From assembly GCA_043756275.1 (NCBI GenBank), contig JAYURJ010000197.1, positions 1-31,737 on the forward strand: a stretch of 31,737 nucleotides of DNA, in the 5' to 3' direction. The notes beneath the pieces were generated by a model that saw only the letters and a program-made list of their open reading frames with translations, did no database searches and was not told where the DNA came from. The translations under genes and the position numbers were made by a program. Below are positions 1 to 7,308 of the stretch, piece by piece; within the stretch, counting starts at the first letter, position 1; each line of letters begins with the position of its first letter. The stretch comes from UKL13-2 sp043756275 (lineage in GTDB: Bacteria; Pseudomonadota; Gammaproteobacteria; Burkholderiales; Usitatibacteraceae).

Positions 1-102
1 GCGAACGCCGCTGGAGTGAAGGCGTGCCTTCACCATTCGCGGGAATGACGGCTTTTTTTTGCGTACCGATAAAATTAATGCACTAATGAAGTGGAAATGT
101 AA
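1..102 (-). mobile_element. MITE-like element, copy A (partial, cut by window edge)
   Basis: The reverse complement of this stretch matches 1340-1440 over about 100 bp with few differences. It contains the same terminal segment, A-rich stretch and GCGGGAATGACG hairpin arm. Its visible terminus (TTACATTTCC read on the minus strand) differs by one base from the TTCCATTTCC end of the other copies, and it is followed by TAA (103-105), the expected 3-bp target. The other end lies outside the window. It interrupts the 5' part of an antitoxin-like reading frame. No transposase is encoded, so this is a non-autonomous element. Confidence 0.75.
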
Positions 103-105
103 TAA

Positions 106-277
106 CGAGTTGTCCCACAGGCTGCATCGAAACCGCTCGGCTATCACCACAGATGTTGGACTACTCGAGAAAATGGGGCTACTTGTTTCACATCGTCAGT
201 CCAATCCGGGGCACGGCATTCAAAAAGTTGTGCGTTCAGTCGCGCTCAAGATCGAGATGGTGGCGACGCTCGGGTAA
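106..277 (+). pseudogene. 3' remnant of a HVO_A0114-type winged-helix antitoxin gene
   Basis: The frame reads NELSHRLHRNRSAITTDVGL, then LLEKMGLL and NPGHG, and ends VATLG before TAA at 275-277. From family knowledge this matches the C-terminal half of MarR-like HVO_A0114-type DNA-binding antitoxins (the DVxLLEKxGL recognition-helix region, then NPGHG, then a final VAT strand). Everything upstream of codon NEL is element copy A, so the N-terminal half is missing and any ATG upstream belongs to the element. It is a different gene from the intact antitoxin at 512-862, which has a divergent sequence and the opposite strand. I infer a dead relic of a second toxin-antitoxin locus. Family assignment is by eye. 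Confidence 0.6.
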
Positions 278-335
278 GCCTGCTCATATAGAGTCCAAGC
301 TGTGGAGCGTCTTGTAGTACTGACGCCAACGATGT

Positions 336-423
336 CGTAGCCTGCATGGAGCGCAGCGCAATGCGGGATGCTTCGCACCGCGACCACCGACCGGCATTGC
401 GCTTGCGCTCCATGCAGGCTACG
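336..423. repeat. REP-like long inverted repeat
   Basis: The left arm at 336-364 (CGTAGCCTGCATGGAGCGCA...) and the right arm at 394-423 are reverse complements apart from one extra base. They are separated by 29 nt. The arms contain the GGAGCGCAGCG core seen in widespread proteobacterial extragenic repeats of the form GTAGCCxGxATGGAGCGCAGCG. It would form a very stable cruciform or RNA hairpin. It lies in the non-coding stretch 278-511, where I see no gene. A role as bidirectional terminator or REP insertion target is inference. Confidence 0.8.
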
Positions 424-455
424 GTACTACGGTGCTAAAAGAGCGACTCAGCCCC

Positions 456-516
456 TCAATGTAAAGTTGGCAGGATCATGTTGAGTAATCCTTCAATGAA
501 AGTCGGCAGGATCACG
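456..516. repeat. Pair of ~24-bp direct repeats
   Basis: Two near-identical units occur at 456-480 and 493-516, both TCAATG(T)AAAGTYGGCAGGATCAYG, separated by 12 nt. The second unit overlaps the last codons and stop of the antitoxin gene at 512. Paired internal repeats of this size resemble the multiple transposase-binding repeats at IS21-family ends, so an eroded insertion-sequence end is possible. No transposase gene remains nearby. That identity is a guess. Confidence 0.55.
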
Positions 517-862
517 CAGTCACAATCTGAAATTCCGTGGCGTTGGCAATTGGGCGCACCAGTTTCTTCTCGCGGCGCATCTCAACGATGCCGTAGTGAG
601 ACATCGTTTTCAGCGTGCGCGACAAGTTGCCCGGCTTGCGTCCGGTTGCCGCTGCCAGAGAGGTGACCGAGTCTGGTCGGATATCCCGGATCACTTTCAG
701 AAGTGTCCGGTTATCGTCGCTCAACACCTCGGCCAGGGACTTCATCGACGTGAACCATATCTTTGGATCACTGGGACGTGCCTTGATCTCCCCGCGCGCA
801 ATAGCCAAAACGCGGGCCCGGATCTGTTCCTGCGGCATGATGCCAATCTTGATCGCTTTCAT
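512..862 (-). CDS. TumA-type HTH antitoxin (HVO_A0114-like)
   Basis: This is a 116-residue soluble protein with a predicted winged-helix region in the C-terminal half: SVTSLAAATGRKPGNLSRTL forms the helix-turn-helix, followed by the wing GIVEMRREKKLVRP. From family knowledge, such proteins are the antitoxin and autorepressor partners of TumE-family toxins. Its ATG overlaps the toxin stop as ATGA (859-862), so the two are translationally coupled with the toxin first. The N-terminal 45 residues would bind the toxin by analogy. The stop codon falls inside a direct repeat (493-516), so the last residues may have been changed by rearrangement. Target operators are probably the inverted repeats upstream of the toxin gene. 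Confidence 0.7.
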   Translation of the reverse strand: MKAIKIGIMPQEQIRARVLAIARGEIKARPSDPKIWFTSMKSLAEVLSDDNRTLLKVIRDIRPDSVTSLAAATGRKPGNLSRTLKTMSHYGIVEMRREKKLVRPIANATEFQIVTA

Positions 863-1224
863 AATTGCGTTACCTCCTTCAGAACACGGTCAACATCTTT
901 GAAGAAATCTTCGAGCAACTGGTAGGCGCTCTCGAACCCATATGGCACGCCTGTGTCGGAAACATGCCGGTGATGGTGGTCGAACGGCAAGCGCTGGCCC
1001 GCGTATTTAAACTTCTTTGGGGGTTTGACCGCATGCGCGTTGTCGTATCCCAATATTCGATTACCGTAAGGCTCGTGGAGCGACAGGGTATAACGAATGC
1101 CATGCGGAATGTCACCACTGGCTTCGACCCGCCAAGCTTCAATTTTGATCCAGTAGCCGTCGCCCTGATCGATGATTGAGCCATTCAGGTCGAGCAGTGT
1201 TTCTAGACCAAGATCATCTCGCAT
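859..1224 (-). CDS. TumE-family toxin (formerly a DUF6516-type protein)
   Basis: This 121-residue protein carries the motifs I associate with the TumE family: GYWIKIEAW near the N terminus, YDNAHA at about residues 60-65 and a histidine-rich FDHHHR at about 81-86, followed by a helical C-terminal tail. TumE proteins are small toxins paired with an HTH antitoxin; the molecular target is not known to me. The gene is first in a two-gene operon and overlaps the antitoxin by 4 nt. No other in-frame ATG, GTG or TTG lies near, so the ATG at 1224 is the start, yet no Shine-Dalgarno precedes it and the -10 box ends only 5 nt upstream. The reading frame is intact. Confidence 0.75.
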   Translation of the reverse strand: MRDDLGLETLLDLNGSIIDQGDGYWIKIEAWRVEASGDIPHGIRYTLSLHEPYGNRILGYDNAHAVKPPKKFKYAGQRLPFDHHHRHVSDTGVPYGFESAYQLLEDFFKDVDRVLKEVTQL

Positions 1225-1229
1225 GCGCT

Positions 1230-1257
1230 ATTGTATCATCAGGTGATAAATGATCAA
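1230..1257 (-). promoter_or_regulatory. Promoter of the toxin-antitoxin operon with overlapping inverted repeat
   Basis: On the minus strand, TTGATC (1257-1252), a 16-nt spacer and TACAAT (1235-1230) form a good sigma-70 promoter. A TATCA-N5-TGATA inverted repeat at 1234-1248 sits across the spacer and -10, a natural place for antitoxin repression. The expected transcription start falls on or next to the toxin ATG at 1224, implying a leaderless message. Confidence 0.55.
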
Positions 1258-1277
1258 ATCACGATTGACGCAAATAA

Positions 1278-1307
1278 ATTTCAATAAAGTCGCGACTTTA
1301 TTGAAAT
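1278..1307. promoter_or_regulatory. 30-bp perfect palindrome, candidate operator
   Basis: ATTTCAATAAAGTCG at 1278-1292 is followed immediately by its exact reverse complement to 1307. A further half site, ATAAAGTCGC, recurs at about 1316-1325. Length, perfection and AT-rich arms suggest a dimeric HTH operator. It lies about 20 bp upstream of the -35 box of the toxin promoter. Which protein binds (the local antitoxin or another) is unknown. Confidence 0.6.
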
Positions 1308-1339
1308 CAAATTACATAAAGTCGCAAAATTGCAAGTAA

Positions 1340-1555
1340 TTCCATTTCCACTTCATTCGCATTAATTGTATCGGTACGCAAAAAAAGACGTCATTCCCGC
1401 GAATGGTGAAGGCACGCCTTCACTCCAGCGGCGTTCGCCTTAAAGTCACTGGATCCCCGCCACAGCCTGCCCTCGAATGCTTGGATCGGGGGCGGGGACG
1501 ACGAATGTTGATATGTTCGCTATCAGCTTATTAAATTAATGATCGAGAAACGGAA
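1340..1555 (+). mobile_element. MITE-like element, copy B (216 bp, complete)
   Basis: The left end is TTCCATTTCC at 1340 and the right end is GAGAAACGGAA at 1555, giving imperfect terminal inverted repeats (TTCCRTTTC). TAA at 1337-1339 and TAA at 1556-1558 flank it as a 3-bp target duplication. The core has hairpin arms GCGGGAATG/GTGAAGGC and a GGATCCCCGCC arm. Outer segments align with copy C (6286-6465). It carries no gene of its own. The stop codon of the neighbouring cphA' lies inside it. Confidence 0.75.
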
Positions 1556-3424
1556 TAAGTTAGCGTCAGCCATTGCGGGTAACGCTGCTCCCGCCTGCCA
1601 TCGGCCCACTTCCATTTCATCCAGCAATGCCGACAACACTTTGCGCGATGCCGACTGGTGCACCGGCAATACCAACACATCACCCGGTTGCGCCCACCGT
1701 AGAAGTTGGCGTGCAGCATCGACTTCATCGGCTTCGGTCTGGATGTTTTCAGGCGGATAGCCCGCAGCAAGCAAGCTATTTTGCAAAAGCGCGGACACTT
1801 CGCCCAACGCGCGACCTCGTAACATGCCAGCGATCTCTTTTACGACGATAAAATCTGGTCGAAAAATTGCGGCAGTAGCGGCAAGCTCATTGATGGCGTC
1901 GTTGCTGCGATTGCCGGCCTGTCCGAGCAGCAGGCCAATTCGGCCCCCGGTGCGCCCGCTGGATATTTGTTCCATCTGCATTGATCTACTGGCCGCTAAC
2001 AACATCGCGAGCCCGCCGGGATTGTGCGCGTAGTCGATCAACACGGTCACGTCCCCGATTGACCAGCGATCCAGCCGGCCCGGATTATCGAAGCGTGTGC
2101 CGCCAAACCGCTTGAGCTCGGCAGCAATGACCGCCGGGGATACGCCCAGCGCAGATGCGGCCAGCGTTGCCGCTGCAATATTGGCTATGTTATAAATGGC
2201 CGCGCCGTTCAACGTCAACGGCATTTCACAAAGCTCACCAAGCAGCGTCCGAACACCACGATGGGTAAGCCACAATTGTTCGTCGATGAGGCCGCATGTC
2301 GAGCCGTTCACTTCTCGCAACGCCACCAACGCAGGGTGCGCATCATCAAAGGCGAACAAGGCAACGCTACACTCCTGCTTCCCCGCGCGCCCCATTAGAA
2401 CTGGGTCATCGGCATTCAGCACCAATGTGCCCGCACTATCAAGTGCTCGCGCGACGACCAGTTTGACATCAGCAAGGTCATCGAGGCTGTCGATGCCATA
2501 TTCACCGAAATGGTCGGCGCTGATGTTGGTGACGATGGCGACGTCGGCTTTTTCAATGGCGAGGCCACGCCGTAAAATACCCCCACGCGCGGTCTCAAGT
2601 ATCGCCGCTTCAACCCGCAAATCGCGCAACACCAGCCGCGCACCGGCCGGTCCGGAAAAATCGCCGTCGCCCGCAGGTTCACCACCAATGACGACGCCCT
2701 CAGTACTCGAATAACCAACATGGTCTTTAAATTTTTCGTCGCTGGCGGCGAGCAATGCCGCCAGCAGCCGCACCGTCGTCGTTTTCCCATTGGAACCAGT
2801 GACCAGCACCTTGGGAATATCGCGTAATGATTCCCATGCAACATTGTCAACGCCGGGCAGTCCGGCGAGCGGCCATGTGCAACTGCCCGCCCCCGCGCCC
2901 ACCGAAACCTCGTGGTCATCGACAAAAATCGGCATGCCGTACGTGCGCACTGCTGCTCGCAAGGCGACCAAGGCAGGGTTTCTCTCCGCAGTGGCGCGAG
3001 CATTGAACACTTTTGCCACGGCAAAAAGATCTTTCCCCAGCGGATGCATTTGGTCAAAATGCGGATCAAATGGTGGATCAACGGCGATATCGCTGCCAGC
3101 CTCAAATAATCCGCTCGCCTGCTCCCATGCCCATTCGTTGATCTCGGTCGCCGTGAACAGCGTGTCGATTGGTGCTTCAAATGCCAGCAGCGTGCCACTG
3201 GCATGCGACCTTGCGATGGGCGCTGCATCACCCCAACCGATTGCACGGCACATTGCGGAGGCCACTTCGCGCCAGCGATTATGTGCGGCGATATCGTGCG
3301 CCCACGGACCGCGTGTTTCGAGCACCACACCACTGCCAGCAAAGAACCGGTTGTGTCCGGTGAGACGTCGCGAATCGGCGAAGCATGGGTTGGGTTCGGG
3401 CGGCTCAGACGCAGCGACTGGCAC
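1523..3424 (-). CDS. Cyanophycin synthetase-like Mur ligase, CphA' type
   Basis: This 633-residue protein has a Mur-ligase catalytic core: the P-loop VTGSNGKTTT at about residues 208-217, ETARGGILRRG at about 277-287, NISADH at about 300-305 and the C-terminal-domain motif IDYAHN at about 463-468. The first ~200 residues lack the ATP-grasp domain of CphA. Second, shorter cphA-like genes next to cphA are known in Ralstonia and Bordetella; their role is less clear than that of CphA. It starts at a GTG 11 nt after the cphA stop with a weak ribosome site, so translation is probably coupled to cphA. The last ten residues (FRFSIINLIS) are encoded by element copy B. A role in adding Arg or modifying the polymer is inference. 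Confidence 0.8.
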   Translation of the reverse strand: MPVAASEPPEPNPCFADSRRLTGHNRFFAGSGVVLETRGPWAHDIAAHNRWREVASAMCRAIGWGDAAPIARSHASGTLLAFEAPIDTLFTATEINEWAWEQASGLFEAGSDIAVDPPFDPHFDQMHPLGKDLFAVAKVFNARATAERNPALVALRAAVRTYGMPIFVDDHEVSVGAGAGSCTWPLAGLPGVDNVAWESLRDIPKVLVTGSNGKTTTVRLLAALLAASDEKFKDHVGYSSTEGVVIGGEPAGDGDFSGPAGARLVLRDLRVEAAILETARGGILRRGLAIEKADVAIVTNISADHFGEYGIDSLDDLADVKLVVARALDSAGTLVLNADDPVLMGRAGKQECSVALFAFDDAHPALVALREVNGSTCGLIDEQLWLTHRGVRTLLGELCEMPLTLNGAAIYNIANIAAATLAASALGVSPAVIAAELKRFGGTRFDNPGRLDRWSIGDVTVLIDYAHNPGGLAMLLAASRSMQMEQISSGRTGGRIGLLLGQAGNRSNDAINELAATAAIFRPDFIVVKEIAGMLRGRALGEVSALLQNSLLAAGYPPENIQTEADEVDAARQLLRWAQPGDVLVLPVHQSASRKVLSALLDEMEVGRWQAGAALPAMADANLFRFSIINLIS

Positions 3425-3435
3425 AAGTGGCGTAT

Positions 3436-6273
3436 TCAGTCGTCGCTTTCTTTAACAAACCGCAAGCCGCGCTCGTCGCGCACGAATCCTGCCGCCTCCA
3501 GCGCGGCGTCCCCTGCACGATTAAGATCATCCTGCTCCTCCTGCGTCGCATCGCTTTTTCCGGTGCCGTGCCGACTCATGTTGGGTGCAGGCATGTCGCC
3601 GCTCGCCAATGACGCGGCACTTGATCCCGCCGGACGAAACTTGGTGACTTGTTTCCACGATCGCGCCAGCGCATCAGCAAATATCAATAGCAGATCGCCC
3701 TGCCTGCCCATCTTCAATGCCGTGTCGATGGCTTGTTGCTCGTCAGGAATAATACTAATGGCGCTCTCAGCCACCCCGCGTGCCCGTAACACTTTGGCAA
3801 TCATGCCCGGCACTTCATCGCCGTCGCGACCGCGCAGCGAATCATCACGTCGGCAGATGTAGTGATCAAAGCGACCTGCAACGACTTCAGCGATGGCGAC
3901 AATATCTTCATCACGACGGTCACCCGGTGCCGAGATAACGATAATGCGTCGTCCCAGCACATCCAGCCGTTCGGCCAGGTCTGCCATCACGCCGATGGCG
4001 TGGGCATTGTGTCCGTAATCAAAGATCACCTTGAATGGATGTTCATCGAACACGTTCATCCGGCCCGGGGCCTGATAGAAGGTTGTGTCGAAGGTACGCA
4101 ATGCCTGACGGATCGCATCGAGCTTGATACCAAGCGAGAACGCCATCGCCGCCGCGAACATCGCATTTTGCACGTTGTGCATGGCGCGGCCTTCGAGCGT
4201 GGCGGGAATCAGGTGTGTCCACATCAGCGGGATATGCCCGCCCTTGTCGTAGATGGTAATCATCTGGCCATTCACACCGGCCTCCAACGCACAGGCGCGC
4301 CCACCGGCGCGGATGTGTTCGCGTACCACCGCGTGCTGCGGATTGAGCGTGACGTAGCAAATACTTTTGGCCTCAGTGTCGGCCGACATCTTGATGACGT
4401 TCACATCGTCGGCATTGAGCACCGCGCAATCTTTGGCGACTTCGACAACGATGCGTTTGACTTCGGCAAGTTGTTCGAGCGTATCAATGCCCTTCATGCC
4501 CAGATGATCGGCCTCTACATTGAGCACCGCGCCGACATTAATGAAGGGCACACCCATGCCTGCACGCAACAAGCCGCCACGGGCGATTTCGAGAATTGCG
4601 ATATCGATCTGTGTATCCGCCAGCACCATGCGGGTGGCGATGGGTCCGGTCATATCGCCTTCGACAGTACGCTGGCTGTCGATGTAAACGCCGTCGGTGG
4701 TGGTCAGGCCCGGCGTAAACCCTGCCATTTTGGTGATGTGAGCGAGCATCCGCGAGGTGGTGGTTTTGCCGTTGGTGCCGGTGATGCCTGCAATCGGTAC
4801 GCGCGAAGGCGTGCCGGCTGGAAACAACATATCGATCACCGGGCCCGCCACATCGCGCGGCAAACCTTCAGAAGGTGACACATGCATACGAAATCCGGGG
4901 GCGGCGTTGATTTCACAAATGCCACCGCCGATCTGCTTGTAACTCTCGGTGATGTCGGGACTCAAAAAATCCACGCCGCCAACATCGAGACCGATGGCAG
5001 TCACGGCACGCACGGCCATGTCGCGATTATCCGGGTGGATCACGTCGGTCACGTCAGTTGCCGTGCCACCGGTGGAAAGGTTGGCGGTAGAACGAAGCAT
5101 CACCACTTGCCCGCTTGCGGGAATCGAATCCGGCGTCATCTCCACACGTGCCAGCATCATGTCGGCTTGCTCGTCGAGTGCCAAGCGCGTCATTGCTTTT
5201 TCATGGCCTACGCCACGGCGCGGGTCTTTGTTCACGATATCAACCAGTTGCCGAACGGTCGATGCTCCATCACCGGTCACATGGCCCGGCGTGCGACGGG
5301 TGGCGGCGATCAATTCACCGTTCACTACCAGCAGGCGATGGTCGTCGCCGGTGAGATAGGTTTCAACAATCACCGACGATGAGTGCTCCTGCGCTGCGGC
5401 AAAGCCATTGCGGACTTCTTCCTCCGTGGTCAAGTGAATCGAAATACCACGGCCATGATTGCCGTTGTAGGGCTTGGTCACCACCGGATAACCGAGCCGC
5501 TTGGCAGCAGAAACAGCGCGATCCGCTGAGCGCACCAATTCCTGATGCGGCACTGGCAATCCGCGCGCGGCAAGAATCTTGTTCGTCTCTTCCTTGTCAC
5601 CGGCCAGTTCAACGGCGATATAACTGGTGCGCCCTGTGACAGTTGCCTGAATGCGTTGTTGCCACTTGCCATAACCTAACTGGATCAGCGATTGATCATT
5701 CATACGCAGCCACGGAATACCGCGTTCTTCGGCGGCGCGCACCAGCGATGCTGTGGAAGGTCCGAGCGCCCGGCGCTGTGAAAAGCGGATGTATTCGTCG
5801 CGCGCAGTGGGCCATGCCCAGCCTTCAGGCACCACGTTTTTGGGACGGAGATTTTCTGGCAGCAATGCGCACAACAGCTTCAGTGCCAGTTCTCCGGCTT
5901 CGATGCCTTCGTCCTTCTGCGCGTATTCGTAAATCACGCTGTACACGCCGGGACGATCGGTACTGCGGGTTTTGCCAAAGCTGACATCCTCGCCCGCCAT
6001 ATTCTGTAGCTCGATGGCCACATGTTCGAACACATGCCCGAGCCACGTGCCCTCGCCTTCAAGCATGCGACGGATCAGGCCGCCGGGTTCGCGATATGAA
6101 CAGCCGTGCTCCTGCAAACTGGGCAATGACGCGATCAGTTCCATCACATAAGCCGTGCCAAGCTTGCCCGTCGGCCAGTCTTCAAGCGCGCCCAAATCAA
6201 GTTCGAGCCGGATCACCGGAAAGTGCGCGTATAGCGATGGTCCCACGTACACCGAACGATCAAGAATGCGCAT
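3436..6273 (-). CDS. cphA: Cyanophycin synthetase CphA
   Basis: It makes multi-L-arginyl-poly-L-aspartate by ATP-dependent addition of Asp to the backbone and Arg to Asp side chains. The 945 residues show the N-terminal polymer-binding region (1-~160), an ATP-grasp domain (~215-480, with KPYNGNHGRGI at 267-277 and EINAAPG at 454-460) and a Mur-ligase domain (P-loop GITGTNGKTT at 496-505, EADH at 587-590, DYGHN at 752-756). All expected catalytic motifs are present. The typical end near FADALARSWKQV is followed by about 65 extra hydrophilic residues. AGGAGG stands 5-6 nt before the ATG. Copy C of the element now separates it from cphB, with which it would otherwise be tightly linked. cphA' follows after 11 nt. 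Confidence 0.95.
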   Translation of the reverse strand: MRILDRSVYVGPSLYAHFPVIRLELDLGALEDWPTGKLGTAYVMELIASLPSLQEHGCSYREPGGLIRRMLEGEGTWLGHVFEHVAIELQNMAGEDVSFGKTRSTDRPGVYSVIYEYAQKDEGIEAGELALKLLCALLPENLRPKNVVPEGWAWPTARDEYIRFSQRRALGPSTASLVRAAEERGIPWLRMNDQSLIQLGYGKWQQRIQATVTGRTSYIAVELAGDKEETNKILAARGLPVPHQELVRSADRAVSAAKRLGYPVVTKPYNGNHGRGISIHLTTEEEVRNGFAAAQEHSSSVIVETYLTGDDHRLLVVNGELIAATRRTPGHVTGDGASTVRQLVDIVNKDPRRGVGHEKAMTRLALDEQADMMLARVEMTPDSIPASGQVVMLRSTANLSTGGTATDVTDVIHPDNRDMAVRAVTAIGLDVGGVDFLSPDITESYKQIGGGICEINAAPGFRMHVSPSEGLPRDVAGPVIDMLFPAGTPSRVPIAGITGTNGKTTTSRMLAHITKMAGFTPGLTTTDGVYIDSQRTVEGDMTGPIATRMVLADTQIDIAILEIARGGLLRAGMGVPFINVGAVLNVEADHLGMKGIDTLEQLAEVKRIVVEVAKDCAVLNADDVNVIKMSADTEAKSICYVTLNPQHAVVREHIRAGGRACALEAGVNGQMITIYDKGGHIPLMWTHLIPATLEGRAMHNVQNAMFAAAMAFSLGIKLDAIRQALRTFDTTFYQAPGRMNVFDEHPFKVIFDYGHNAHAIGVMADLAERLDVLGRRIIVISAPGDRRDEDIVAIAEVVAGRFDHYICRRDDSLRGRDGDEVPGMIAKVLRARGVAESAISIIPDEQQAIDTALKMGRQGDLLLIFADALARSWKQVTKFRPAGSSAASLASGDMPAPNMSRHGTGKSDATQEEQDDLNRAGDAALEAAGFVRDERGLRFVKESDD

Positions 6274-6285
6274 GTGCCCTCCTTA

Positions 6286-6465
6286 TTCCATTTCTATTTC
6301 ATTAGTGCATTAATGTTATGGGTAAGCAGAAAAAGCCGTCATTCCCGCGAAGGCGGGAATCCAGCGTCGCTCGCCGCAAAGTCGCTGGATCCCCGCCTTC
6401 GCGGGGACGACGAATGTTTGATACGTTCTCTACTACATTATTAAATTGATGATCGAGAAACGGAA
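6286..6465 (+). mobile_element. MITE-like element, copy C (180 bp, complete)
   Basis: The left end is TTCCATTTCT at 6286 and the right end is GAGAAACGGAA at 6465, with TTA on both sides (6283-6285 and 6466-6468) as target duplication. The core is a long hairpin: arm 6337-6366 (CGTCATTCCCGCGAAGGCGG...) pairs with 6383-6412 with three mismatches around a 16-nt loop. The right-hand TTA is the reverse complement of the cphB stop codon, so the insertion landed exactly on that stop and kept it. The hairpin may attenuate read-through from cphB into cphA. Confidence 0.8.
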
Positions 6466-7308
6466 TTATTTCTTCACACGAGTCAATGAGCCGGCCGATG
6501 CTTTGCGTGTGTGCAGATTAAACCTGGCACCTGCAATCAGGACGTGAATTGAAATACCCAGCATGCACACCGGTTGGCCCTCTGCGGCAACATCCATCGA
6601 CGAAAACTCGATGCCTGAGGCATCAACGACCGTGATGCTGCCACTGCCAGCGGCCACCAGCGTATTGTCCGGGCCGATGAATGCGGCGGCATCTTCGTCG
6701 AGACCCAAACCAATGGCAAACGGGTTGAAGGCCAGTGCAGCCAACAGTCGACCGAGTCGGTCACGCTGCCGAAAATGCTGATCAATAATGAACCGGTTGG
6801 TGAGCCCAAGGCCCGGCGCTAACCGCACCGCACCGGCAATCGGGCTTGCACCTTCTTCACCAAAGGCGATCATGTGTTCGCTGATAAAGGCCGCACCGGC
6901 ACTGGTTCCGGCGACATGCACGCCGCCAGCGTTCATCAATCGCAGTGACTTGGCAACCGATGTCCCGCCGAGAATGGTCGATAGCCGCAATTGATTGCCG
7001 CCGGTAAAAAACACACCCGTCGCCGATGCCAGCCGCGCCAGTCGACCGCTCTCCTCGCAGTCGCGGCGCGTATCGAAATCCATCGCCGTCACATTCTTCA
7101 CGCCCAAATCAGTGAATATCCGTTCGTAGCGTGCCCCGGTATCGACCAACTGGCTGGCAGTCGGAATAATCACAATATCGGCCGCACCGTTGCCGCTACA
7201 CAGATCCACAAACCGCCGCAGTATCTGGGGAGAATTCTCTTTTTCTTCTGCGCCCCCAATGGGAATGATCCACCCACGCTCTACGCCCTCGGCAACCTTG
7301 CTCGGCAT
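6466..7308 (-). CDS. cphB: Cyanophycinase CphB
   Basis: This cytoplasmic serine exopeptidase of the S51 type cleaves cyanophycin to beta-Asp-Arg dipeptides. The nucleophile motif GTSAGA places the catalytic serine at residue 136 of the chosen 280-residue product; FTGGNQ (~101-106), IIPTAS and IDQHF are further family landmarks. I chose the ATG at 7308 because AGGAG precedes it by 8 nt; an in-frame ATG at 7347 has no ribosome site and would add 13 poorly conserved residues. It is first in the cphB-cphA-cphA' operon. A beta-Asp-Arg dipeptidase is not in the window. The stop codon is part of the target duplication of element copy C. Confidence 0.93.
   Translation of the reverse strand: MPSKVAEGVERGWIIPIGGAEEKENSPQILRRFVDLCSGNGAADIVIIPTASQLVDTGARYERIFTDLGVKNVTAMDFDTRRDCEESGRLARLASATGVFFTGGNQLRLSTILGGTSVAKSLRLMNAGGVHVAGTSAGAAFISEHMIAFGEEGASPIAGAVRLAPGLGLTNRFIIDQHFRQRDRLGRLLAALAFNPFAIGLGLDEDAAAFIGPDNTLVAAGSGSITVVDASGIEFSSMDVAAEGQPVCMLGISIHVLIAGARFNLHTRKASAGSLTRVKK

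Noticed and set aside
1..1558. Composite transposon formed by element copies A and B
   Set aside because: Copy B has its own TAA duplication on both sides, which fits an independent insertion; the outer end of copy A is not visible.
2790..3455. 221-codon plus-strand frame inside cphA'
   Set aside because: Antisense shadow of a conserved ligase; low-complexity Ser/Ala-rich product.
3862..4878. 338-codon open frame on the plus strand inside cphA
   Set aside because: It is antisense to a clearly real gene and has no family resemblance; it is a by-product of the codon usage of cphA.
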